Source: an uncultured Actinomycetes bacterium
GTDB lineage: Bacteria; Actinomycetota; Acidimicrobiia; Acidimicrobiales; Ilumatobacteraceae
DNA length: 13,061 bases
Assembly: GCA_903858075.1 (NCBI GenBank)
Contig: CAIOHI010000154.1
Location: 1-13,061 of the forward strand
Direction of reading: 5' to 3'
The notes under the pieces were generated by a model. It was not told where the DNA came from, did no database searches, and saw only the letters and a program-made list of their open reading frames with translations. A program made the position numbers and the translations under genes. Shown one piece after another: positions 7,472 to 13,061 of this stretch. Positions within the stretch are counted from its first letter, which is position 1, and the number at the start of each line of letters is the position of its first letter.

Positions 7472-8506
7472 ATGAGCCCAAATTCCATCCCCTCCATACA
7501 AGAAGTACTCGTGCCGCTTGGTGAACGTTCGTACAGCGTCTTTGTGGGGAAGGGCGCCGTCTCGCGCATCCACAAACTCTTACCGACGTCGTCTCAGCGC
7601 GCGGTGGTAGTCACCCAGTCTGGCATTGCGGCCATACCCGATTTAGAAATTCCTACACTCACTATTCATATTCCTGCTGGTGAAGAACACAAATCTCTGT
7701 CAACCATTGAAGACCTGTGCCGCCAATTTGCGCAGTTTGGTCTCACGCGTAACGACGTAGTCATTGGCGTAGGCGGTGGGCTGGTCACAGATATCGCCGG
7801 ATTCGCAGCGGCTTCATATCATCGGGGTACTGCTGTAGTCCATGTTGCAACCACTCTTTTGGCAATGGTCGATGCAGCAATTGGCGGCAAGACGGGCGTC
7901 AACCTTCCCGAAGGCAAAAACCTTGTTGGCGCTTTCTGGCAACCCAGTGGAGTCATTTGTGACACCAATTATTTAGACACCTTGCCGGAAAAAGAACTGA
8001 AATGCGGCTGGGGAGAAGTGGCGAAGTATCACTTTCTCACCGGCGACGACATGCTTGCCCTGTCAGTTGAAGAACGTATTGCGCTGTGCGTCGAAATTAA
8101 GGCCAACATCGTGGCGGCCGATGAACGTGAAGGTGGAATCAGGGCTTTGCTGAACTACGGCCATACATTTGGTCACGCCATTGAAACCACAACGCACCAT
8201 CAATATGCCCACGGCGAGGCAGTGGCAATTGGCTTGCTCTGTGCGGCGCATCTTGCTCACGTTATGGGTCGCATCGACAGCGCAAGAGTTGAGCACCACT
8301 ACAACGTCATTCGCACATATGGCTTACAGTCTCATTTGCCGAGCGGCATGAACGTGCAAGAGTGGCTTGAGGTCATGGCGCGAGATAAAAAAGCCATTGA
8401 CGGGCTCACATTTATTCTTGATGGGCCCAATGGCTTGGAAACGGTCTCACCGGTTGCGCAAGAGTCGGTAGTTGAGGCTCTAAATCGCATGACGAGCAAG
8501 TCGTAA
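7472..8506 (+). CDS. aroB: 3-dehydroquinate synthase
   Basis: NAD- and metal-dependent enzyme that cyclises DAHP to 3-dehydroquinate, the second shikimate step. It has 344 residues, within the family range. The nucleotide-binding signature is GVGGGLVTDIAGF at 99-111, followed by TTLLAMVDAAIGGKTGVN at 127-144 with K140. The three zinc ligands are present: E182 in GEVAKY, H231 in LNYGHTFGHAIE and H247 in HGEAVAIG. The sequence RDKKAIDG at 304-311 is another family hallmark. The ATG lies 7 bases beyond the aroK stop with no strong ribosome site, so coupling to aroK is likely. The stop is followed by a 16-base gap before aroQ, one of the larger breaks in the aro block. Confidence 0.97.
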   Translation: MSPNSIPSIQEVLVPLGERSYSVFVGKGAVSRIHKLLPTSSQRAVVVTQSGIAAIPDLEIPTLTIHIPAGEEHKSLSTIEDLCRQFAQFGLTRNDVVIGVGGGLVTDIAGFAAASYHRGTAVVHVATTLLAMVDAAIGGKTGVNLPEGKNLVGAFWQPSGVICDTNYLDTLPEKELKCGWGEVAKYHFLTGDDMLALSVEERIALCVEIKANIVAADEREGGIRALLNYGHTFGHAIETTTHHQYAHGEAVAIGLLCAAHLAHVMGRIDSARVEHHYNVIRTYGLQSHLPSGMNVQEWLEVMARDKKAIDGLTFILDGPNGLETVSPVAQESVVEALNRMTSKS

Positions 8507-8522
8507 AGAGGTACTCTGCATC

Positions 8523-8984
8523 ATGGCTCTGGAAAAAAATGTGAAGTCGGTGCTTCTCTTGCACGGCCCAAACCTGAATCTGTTGGGTTCGCGCGAACCA
8601 GAAATATACGGCTCTGCAACACTTCTCGATCATGTTGCAACAGTGCGAAAAGCTGTTGAACTACTCGGCTGGTCGCTCAGCGATATGCAATCAAACAGTG
8701 AAGCCGACCTCGTTGCTGCCATCCACGACGCGCGCCAGAACCATGCCGCAATCATTATTAACCCAGGTGCCTTCACGCATTACTCGTGGGCAATTCACGA
8801 TGCATTGAGCGCGTATAACGGCCCCATCGTGGAAGTGCACTTATCGCAGCCCCTGCGACGTGAATCTTGGCGCCATGTCAGTGTGGTTGCCCCGTTAGCA
8901 ATTGGCACAATCGCCGGCTTTGGGGCTGCAGGCTACGAGTTGGCCGTTGCTGGCTTATCTCATTATTTCCAGTCTCATCACTAA
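8523..8984 (+). CDS. aroQ: 3-dehydroquinate dehydratase, type II
   Basis: Dehydrates 3-dehydroquinate to 3-dehydroshikimate; type II enzymes are small dodecamers. The 153 residues match the usual length. The signature GPNLNLLGSREPEIYG at 15-30 includes the catalytic R24 and Y29. QSNSEADLV at 56-64 and NPGAFTHYSWAI at 80-91 follow, then EVHLS at 104-108 with H106. After that the sequence reads QPLRRESWRH where many relatives have NVHAREEFRH, so the conserved Asn is Gln. An AGAGG at 8507-8511 sits 11 bases before the ATG. Between them TACTCT (8512-8517) looks like a -10 box, but it is too close to the start to be relied on. The stop and the next start overlap by one base (TAATG). Confidence 0.95.
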   Translation: MALEKNVKSVLLLHGPNLNLLGSREPEIYGSATLLDHVATVRKAVELLGWSLSDMQSNSEADLVAAIHDARQNHAAIIINPGAFTHYSWAIHDALSAYNGPIVEVHLSQPLRRESWRHVSVVAPLAIGTIAGFGAAGYELAVAGLSHYFQSHH

Positions 8985-10174
8985 TGCCTGCGAATACTCT
9001 TTCGCCAATAGACGTTTCGCATCGCATTAATGCAGTACGCGAAGTGCTGTGCAACGTAGATGCGCTGTCGGGTTGCAAGGCGGTTCTCGTTACTTCTGCG
9101 GTCAACATTCGTTGGCTGACCGGGTTCACTGGTTCAGCTGGAATGGTGTTGGTGTCGGCACATCCCGAGTTGCCTTCATATCTCATCACCGATGGTCGCT
9201 ACATCGCCCAAGCCGAGCAGCAATTGCAGTTCGGCAATTCCCCCGTGGAAGTTGTGGAGAAACGTTCTGCGAAAGAGCAACTGCAGTTTGTTGTGAGCAA
9301 ATTGATGGAGAGTAGTGAATCGGCGGGGAATGTCTGTTTGGGCATTGAGTCGCACGATGTTTCTGTCGAGATGCTGCAACAACTTGAAGTTGAAATGGAA
9401 TCGCATAGCGCAACGCATAAGAAATTCATATGGAATGCGATTCAAGAAGTTTTCATTGATTTGAGAAGGAAAAAATCATCAGCAGAGTTAGAGCGCATTA
9501 CTTTGGCCGCATCAATTGCCGATCAAGCGCTACATTCCGTGCTGCATCTTTTGTTGCCGGGTATCTCAGAAGAGCAGTTTTGCTTACATCTCGATTACGC
9601 GATGCGGGAAATGGGTGCGCAAGATGTGAGCTTTCCGAGCATTGTTGCCTTCGGAGAAAATTCTGCGCTTCCTCATCATCGGCCGAGCCGGAAAGTGCTG
9701 AACGACGATGAAGTTGTTGTTATTGATTTTGGCGCCTTGGTCGATGGCTATCACTCAGATATGACTCGTTCATTTATTAGTACGAAAGGGTCAACGTCGC
9801 GGGGGAAGGAACTCTTGGCACGTTTCGACGCCGTGAAGCTCGCTTGTGAAGAAGGTGGCAAGCTTGTTGCACCTGGTGTGTTGGCTTCAAGCATCGACAC
9901 CCGTTGCCGTGAGGTACTCGCACAGGCTGGGCTGGAAAATGAACTAAATCATGGCGTTGGACATGGGGTAGGGCTGCTCATTCACGAAGCGCCTTGGATA
10001 AACCCGAGATCTTTAGACGTTCTTTGCGAGTATGACGTGGTGACTGTAGAGCCTGGGGCGTATCGTATGGGACTTGGTGGTGTGCGCGTGGAAGATCTTT
10101 TCATCGTTACCTCGGCAGGCCACTCCAACATATCTCTCAGCCCAAAAACACCATATTCAACACAGAACTCTTAG
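8984..10174 (+). CDS. pepP: Xaa-Pro aminopeptidase-type M24B peptidase
   Basis: A cytoplasmic metallopeptidase of the pita-bread fold that would remove N-terminal residues preceding proline. The open frame extends back to 8867, but the upstream 39 residues overlap aroQ and look out of frame, so I start at the ATG of the TAATG junction, giving 396 residues. The creatinase-like N-domain covers about 10-150 (NIRWLTGFTGSAG at 41-53). The catalytic domain follows from about 165. All five metal ligands are visible: D248 in VIDFG, D259 in HSDMTRSF, H327 in GVGHGVG, E356 in VEPGAY and E370 in VRVEDL. H231 and H334 match the substrate and catalytic histidines. True specificity (X-Pro versus dipeptidase) cannot be told from sequence alone. 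Its place directly before efp, which also deals with proline, is typical of actinobacteria. Confidence 0.93.
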   Translation: MPANTLSPIDVSHRINAVREVLCNVDALSGCKAVLVTSAVNIRWLTGFTGSAGMVLVSAHPELPSYLITDGRYIAQAEQQLQFGNSPVEVVEKRSAKEQLQFVVSKLMESSESAGNVCLGIESHDVSVEMLQQLEVEMESHSATHKKFIWNAIQEVFIDLRRKKSSAELERITLAASIADQALHSVLHLLLPGISEEQFCLHLDYAMREMGAQDVSFPSIVAFGENSALPHHRPSRKVLNDDEVVVIDFGALVDGYHSDMTRSFISTKGSTSRGKELLARFDAVKLACEEGGKLVAPGVLASSIDTRCREVLAQAGLENELNHGVGHGVGLLIHEAPWINPRSLDVLCEYDVVTVEPGAYRMGLGGVRVEDLFIVTSAGHSNISLSPKTPYSTQNS

Positions 10175-10182
10175 GAAAGATT

Positions 10183-10746
10183 ATGCCTTCAATTAGCACG
10201 AACGATTTCAAAAATGGCATCACGCTTGAGCTCGACAACGGGCTCTTTACTGTTGTGGAGTTTCAACATGTGAAGCCAGGAAAGGGCGGCGCCTTCGTGC
10301 GCACCAAGTTGCGTAACGTTCGGAACGGCAACTTGCTAGAAAAAACGTTCAACGCTGGTATCAAGGTCGAGCAAGCCATTATTGATAAGCGCGACATGCA
10401 ATTTCTGTACAAAGACGGCGAAGAATATGTGTTCATGGATACCGATTCATACGACCAAACAAATGTTGGTCCTACGTCCCTTGGTGAGGCAGTTGACTAT
10501 CTCATCGAGTCTGCGGTTGTCATTATTGCTTTCCACGGAACAGAAATCGTTGGTGTGGAAATGCCTGCTTCACTAGAACTGCTCATTGCCGAAACCGACC
10601 CTGGCGTACAAGGCGACCGCGTATCGGGTGCTCGTAAGCCAGCCACTTTGCAAACCGGTAAAACTATTCAAGTGCCTCTTTTCATTAACCCTGGTGACAA
10701 GGTCAAAGTCGACACCCGCAGCGGCGAATACATCACGCGCGTTTAA
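10183..10746 (+). CDS. efp: Translation elongation factor P
   Basis: Binds ribosomes stalled at consecutive prolines and promotes peptide bond formation. The 187 residues have the normal three-domain length. The tip loop of domain I reads VKPGKGGAFVR at 30-40, so K34 is the functional lysine. The C-terminal domain signature is seen at LQTGKTIQVPLFINPGDKVK within 156-175, ending in DTRSGEYITRV. No lysine-modifying partner (epmA/epmB) or arginine-rhamnosylating earP is in the window. Some actinobacterial EF-P work with an unmodified lysine, which this could share; that is inference. A good ribosome site GGAAAG (10174-10179) precedes the ATG, so it is probably translated strongly. Its stop abuts the nusB ATG directly. 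Confidence 0.98.
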   Translation: MPSISTNDFKNGITLELDNGLFTVVEFQHVKPGKGGAFVRTKLRNVRNGNLLEKTFNAGIKVEQAIIDKRDMQFLYKDGEEYVFMDTDSYDQTNVGPTSLGEAVDYLIESAVVIIAFHGTEIVGVEMPASLELLIAETDPGVQGDRVSGARKPATLQTGKTIQVPLFINPGDKVKVDTRSGEYITRV

Positions 10747-11178
10747 ATGAAAAATGCATCCCCGAAAGGGAACTTCGCCCCGGGCCATGCTTCAGATGCT
10801 CGTGAACAGGCACTCATCTTGCTCTATGAAGCTGAATCGCGCTCAATCTCGGTAGGCGATGTGGTGCGTGAGCAGGTGGTGGTTCCACATAGTGCCGCAG
10901 TTGCACTTGCGCTAGGAGTTGAAGAAGCACAGGTCACATACGACGAAATGATCTCGTCGCGGGCCAAAGGATGGCGCCTCGAACGGATGCCCATGATCGA
11001 CCGTGCAGTTTTGCGCTTGGCTCTGCACGAATTGCGTGAATTCCCCGATGTGCCCACTGCCGTAGTCATGAACGAGGCCATTGAACTCGCCAAACGCTTC
11101 TCAACAGAAGACTCGGGGCGTTTTGTGAACGGAATACTGTCAGCTTTGCTCGAATCTGTTCGCCCAAATGCCAAATAA
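10747..11178 (+). CDS. nusB: Transcription antitermination factor NusB
   Basis: All-helical RNA-binding protein that acts with NusE (S10) at boxA sites, mainly in rRNA operon antitermination. It has 143 residues, close to the usual 130-160. An N-terminal tail of about 15 residues precedes the conserved ASDAREQALILLYEAE (15-30). The C-terminal half carries the family signature: DRAVLRLALHELREF, then the PTAVVMNEAIELAKRF helix, and ending with DSGRFVNGILSAL. The ATG follows the efp stop with no gap and no Shine-Dalgarno sequence, so it probably depends on efp translation. The next gene is 61 bases away. I saw no terminator hairpin after it, so transcription may continue into the pyr genes. Confidence 0.96.
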   Translation: MKNASPKGNFAPGHASDAREQALILLYEAESRSISVGDVVREQVVVPHSAAVALALGVEEAQVTYDEMISSRAKGWRLERMPMIDRAVLRLALHELREFPDVPTAVVMNEAIELAKRFSTEDSGRFVNGILSALLESVRPNAK

Positions 11179-11182
11179 CTGC

Positions 11183-11196
11183 TAACCTGAAAGAAA
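11183..11196 (+). promoter_or_regulatory. Candidate -10 region for the pyrRBC operon
   Basis: TAACCT at 11183-11188 fits the TANNNT -10 pattern. Transcription would begin near 11195, giving a leader of about 45 bases that consists almost only of the PyrR-binding stem-loop. No clear -35 box lies at the usual spacing inside the end of nusB. The leader might instead belong to readthrough transcripts from upstream. Confidence 0.35.
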
Positions 11197-11200
11197 TTCA

Positions 11201-11231
11201 CCGTCAAACGGGTCCTGAGAGACTCGAACGG
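11201..11231 (+). promoter_or_regulatory. PyrR-binding RNA stem-loop in the pyrR leader
   Basis: The lower stem pairs CCGU (11201-11204) with ACGG (11228-11231). The purine-rich internal bulge is CAAA (11205-11208) opposite A (11227). The upper stem pairs CGGGUC (11209-11214) with GACUCG (11221-11226), with one G-U pair, and closes a hexaloop CUGAGA. This matches the known PyrR binding loop: lower stem, purine-rich bulge, upper stem and CNGNGA hexaloop. The lower 3' strand shares GG with the pyrR ribosome site GGAAGG. Neither a U-tract terminator nor an antiterminator follows it, so when UMP or UTP is high PyrR binding would most simply block pyrR translation and, through coupling, pyrB and pyrC. 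Confidence 0.87.
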
Positions 11232-11235
11232 AAGG
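11230..11235 (+). promoter_or_regulatory. Ribosome binding site of pyrR, partly inside the PyrR stem
   Basis: GGAAGG lies 4 bases before the pyrR ATG at 11240. Its first two bases (11230-11231) are paired in the lower stem of the PyrR-binding hairpin. Folding, or folding plus PyrR binding, would therefore compete with the ribosome. Confidence 0.75.
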
Positions 11236-11239
11236 CAAT

Positions 11240-11797
11240 ATGACGAATACAGAGAAGGCAGCCAGTGTGCTGACCAGCAACGATGTGCAGCGCGCGATAC
11301 GCCGCATCGCTCATGAAATTATTGAACACGTTGCCTCATTGGCCGGTTCCCCCAGTTCTCCGGAAAAAATAGCCATCATGGGTCTTCAGCATGGAGGCGT
11401 ATGGCTTGCTGAAGCGATCCATTCCAACATCATAGAAATACAACCAAATACACCTGTGGTGCTCGGATCCATCGATGTCAGCATGTACCGAGACGACATC
11501 GGGTTACGCCCCACTCTCGAAGTGGCTACTTCGCATGTTCCCTGCAGCCTCGATGGGGTATTGGTAGTACTTGTCGACGACGTTTTGTACACCGGACGCA
11601 CGGTGCGTGCAGCACTCGATGCACTCATTGAATTTGGGCGACCACGAGCCGTACGTTTGGCAGTAATGGTCGACCGTGGACATCGGGAACTTCCCATTCG
11701 GCCCGATTTTGTGGGGAAGAATCTCCCTACTCATGTAAATGATGAAGTACTCGTGCGCATGTCGGGTGTGGAAATTTTTCCAGGAGCGCACGCATGA
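11240..11797 (+). CDS. pyrR: Bifunctional pyr operon regulator / uracil phosphoribosyltransferase PyrR
   Basis: RNA-binding regulator that senses UMP/UTP and controls pyr mRNA; many members also make UMP from uracil and PRPP. The 185 residues match the family. Residues 11-29 (LTSNDVQRAI then RRIAHEIIE) form the N-terminal helix. The PRPP-binding motif VVLVDDVLYTGRT is at 109-121. VDRGHRELPIRPDFVGKN at 144-161 is the family signature. By alignment from memory with Bacillus PyrR, RNA-contacting residues H22, R141, R146 and K152 correspond to H25, R149, R154 and K160, all kept; T18 is R21. The PPi loop, often IKTRG or IPTRG, reads LQHGG at 49-53, which may weaken the enzyme activity. The ATG follows the RNA switch described above and the stop overlaps pyrB (ATGA). 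Confidence 0.95.
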   Translation: MTNTEKAASVLTSNDVQRAIRRIAHEIIEHVASLAGSPSSPEKIAIMGLQHGGVWLAEAIHSNIIEIQPNTPVVLGSIDVSMYRDDIGLRPTLEVATSHVPCSLDGVLVVLVDDVLYTGRTVRAALDALIEFGRPRAVRLAVMVDRGHRELPIRPDFVGKNLPTHVNDEVLVRMSGVEIFPGAHA

Positions 11798-12777
11798 AGC
11801 ACCTTCTCTCCATGGATGACCTGTCGCTTGGTGAAGTACAGCAGATGTTGTCGCTTGCCGACGAAATGAGCGAAATCCAAAAGCGGTCTCAACCAAAAGT
11901 TCCTGCTCTGCGCCACAAGACAGTGGTCAGTCTTTTCTTCGAAGACAGCACGCGTACCCGCTTGTCGTTCGAGACGGCCGCTAAACGCTTGTCGGCCGAC
12001 ACGATGACCTTTAGTGCAACGTCGTCAAGCGTGAACAAGGGCGAAAGTTTGCGCGACACAGTGGAAACTCTGTCGGCGATGGGGGTAGACGCCTTTGTAG
12101 TTCGACATAAAACTGCTGGTTTGCCACTTGCAATGACGCAGTGGACAAATGCTCATGTTGTGAATGCCGGCGACGGCGCACATCAACATCCCACTCAAGC
12201 GTTACTCGACGCTTTCACTCTCACTCGTGCCCTTGAAATGGGTAATTCGCTTGCAGGAGTGCGTATAGCGATGGTTGGAGACATTCGACATAGTCGAGTT
12301 GCGCGCAGCACGGTGCGAGCTTTCGTTCTACTTGGCGCCAAGGTCACGCTCGTTGCTCCAGCGTCGCTTTTGCCGCCTTCTCTCATTTACAGCAATGCCG
12401 CTCATACGCGCCACGAGTGGCCGGTTTCTGTATCGCATGATCTCGATGAAGTTCTTGGGGAAGTTGATGTTGTGTACCTCCTGCGCATGCAACACGAACG
12501 CATGAACGCGGCTTTCATTTCCTCAGTCAATGAATATGCACTGCATTTTGGTTTAACAGCGCAGAGGTTGGCGAGGCTTCCTCTTCACTTCAAGTTGATG
12601 CACCCCGGTCCCATGAACCATGGGGTGGAAATTGGTGTAGATCCTGCGTCGATTCCTGGGTCGCTTATAACACAACAAGTAACTAATGGAGTATCTATCC
12701 GCATGGCTGTATTGCTTTCACTGCTAGGTCCAGCGGCCACGAATGAAATGACGAAAGAAGAGAGAGATGTCTCATAG
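11794..12777 (+). CDS. pyrB: Aspartate carbamoyltransferase catalytic subunit
   Basis: Joins carbamoyl phosphate and aspartate, the committed step of pyrimidine synthesis. It has 327 residues. Carbamoyl phosphate site: FFEDSTRTRLSFE at 48-60 with the STRTR core at 52-56. K82 lies in VNKGES and R104 in VVRH. HQHPTQALLDAF at 130-141 and GDIRHSRVARS at 162-172 follow, and LRMQHER at 230-236 is the aspartate-binding loop. The PGP turn is at 271-273. The next residues read MNHGVEI, with His276 where MNRGVEI or VNRDVE is usual. No pyrI regulatory-chain gene is seen before the window ends. AGGAG (11782-11786) sits 7 bases before the ATG, which overlaps the pyrR stop. Regulation is presumably through PyrR and coupling. 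Confidence 0.96.
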   Translation: MKHLLSMDDLSLGEVQQMLSLADEMSEIQKRSQPKVPALRHKTVVSLFFEDSTRTRLSFETAAKRLSADTMTFSATSSSVNKGESLRDTVETLSAMGVDAFVVRHKTAGLPLAMTQWTNAHVVNAGDGAHQHPTQALLDAFTLTRALEMGNSLAGVRIAMVGDIRHSRVARSTVRAFVLLGAKVTLVAPASLLPPSLIYSNAAHTRHEWPVSVSHDLDEVLGEVDVVYLLRMQHERMNAAFISSVNEYALHFGLTAQRLARLPLHFKLMHPGPMNHGVEIGVDPASIPGSLITQQVTNGVSIRMAVLLSLLGPAATNEMTKEERDVS

Positions 12778-13061
12778 CAAATCGGTTCTCATTACTGGAG
12801 GAACAGTTGTCAATGCTTCTGGCGAAGTACTTGCCGACGTCATGGTTGACCAGGGGGTCGTACAGGAAGTCGGCCCTCAACTTTCTGCGAAGTATGCCGC
12901 TGAAAGCGAAGGCGGACCACAACGCATCGATGCAACAGCTTGTGTCGTTACCTCCGCATTTGTAGATCTGCACACCCACTTGCGTGAACCTGGTCGTGAA
13001 GAATCTGAAACCATAGAAACAGGGTCTCGTGCAGCCGCTCTCGGTGGTTACGGGGCTGTTG
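12767..13061 (+). CDS. pyrC: Dihydroorotase, N-terminal part (cut by window end)
   Basis: Zinc amidohydrolase that closes carbamoyl aspartate to dihydroorotate, the step after PyrB. The first 98 codons are present and the frame is open to the window edge. The N-terminal beta-rich domain starts VLITGGTVVNASGE (7-20). The metal-binding motif HTHLREPG is at 69-76, with H69 and H71 as zinc ligands and R73 as a substrate arginine. The helix GREESETIETGSRAA (76-90) follows, as in class I dihydroorotases of Gram-positive bacteria. The ATG lies inside the pyrB end, overlapping it by 11 bases, and is preceded by a purine-rich GAAGAGAGAG. No ORF caller would show the full gene here, since it runs off the edge. 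Confidence 0.93.
   Translation, partial: MSHSKSVLITGGTVVNASGEVLADVMVDQGVVQEVGPQLSAKYAAESEGGPQRIDATACVVTSAFVDLHTHLREPGREESETIETGSRAAALGGYGAV

Noticed and set aside
8512..8522. TACTCT as an internal promoter for aroQ
   Set aside because: It is only 5 bases from the ATG, has no -35 partner, and sits beside an AGAGG that already offers a ribosome site.
8867..8983. 39-codon N-terminal extension of the peptidase gene
   Set aside because: It overlaps the conserved aroQ C-terminus and is Cys/Trp/Arg-rich in the manner of an out-of-frame reading. The TAATG junction gives a natural start at 8984.
10761..10784. Hairpin-like GC-rich stretch (CCCGAAAGGG, then CCCCGGG) at the start of nusB
   Set aside because: It is a three-pair GAAA hairpin with no T-tract, lies within nusB codons, and could arise from codon choice alone. 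It cannot be called a terminator for efp.

Overview
The window is a stretch of core bacterial chromosome with sixteen protein genes, all on the + strand and almost without gaps. The order DUF948-like, DUF6167-like, alaS, ruvX, mltG, aroE, aroC, aroK, aroB, aroQ, pepP, efp, nusB, pyrR, pyrB, pyrC is the actinobacterial order, known for example from Streptomyces. Base composition looks near half G+C, which is low for a typical high-GC actinomycete. Together with the absence of a bldD-type regulator between nusB and pyrR, this suggests a lower-GC aquatic actinobacterium, perhaps of the Acidimicrobiia. That placement is inference. No mobile element, tRNA, rRNA, CRISPR array or phage gene was seen.

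Layout. Positions 2-616 hold two small envelope-type proteins: the tail of a DUF948-like coiled-coil protein and a 78-residue single-span protein. Positions 635-4869 hold alanyl-tRNA synthetase, RuvX/YqgF and the lytic transglycosylase MltG. Positions 4866-8984 hold five consecutive shikimate-pathway genes: aroE, aroC, aroK, aroB and aroQ. They cover every step from DAHP to chorismate except EPSP synthase (aroA). Positions 8984-11178 hold an Xaa-Pro-type peptidase, elongation factor P and NusB. Positions 11240-13061 hold the start of a pyrimidine operon: pyrR, pyrB and a pyrC cut by the window edge.

Most junctions are tight (GTGA, ATGA, TAATG or TAAATG stop/start fusions), which implies polycistronic transcription and translational coupling. 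The longest gap is the 61 bases before pyrR. It holds the most informative non-coding element in the window: a predicted PyrR-binding RNA stem-loop with the family hexaloop CNGNGA. The 3' strand of its lower stem runs into the pyrR Shine-Dalgarno sequence. No terminator follows it, so it probably works by translational repression, as in mycobacteria, rather than by Bacillus-type attenuation.

I found no convincing new system. The points most worth a second look are the PyrR RNA switch, a palindrome with a possible leaderless promoter at alaS, and a few substitutions in otherwise invariant motifs (PyrR PPi loop, PyrB NHG loop, AroQ SQ loop).
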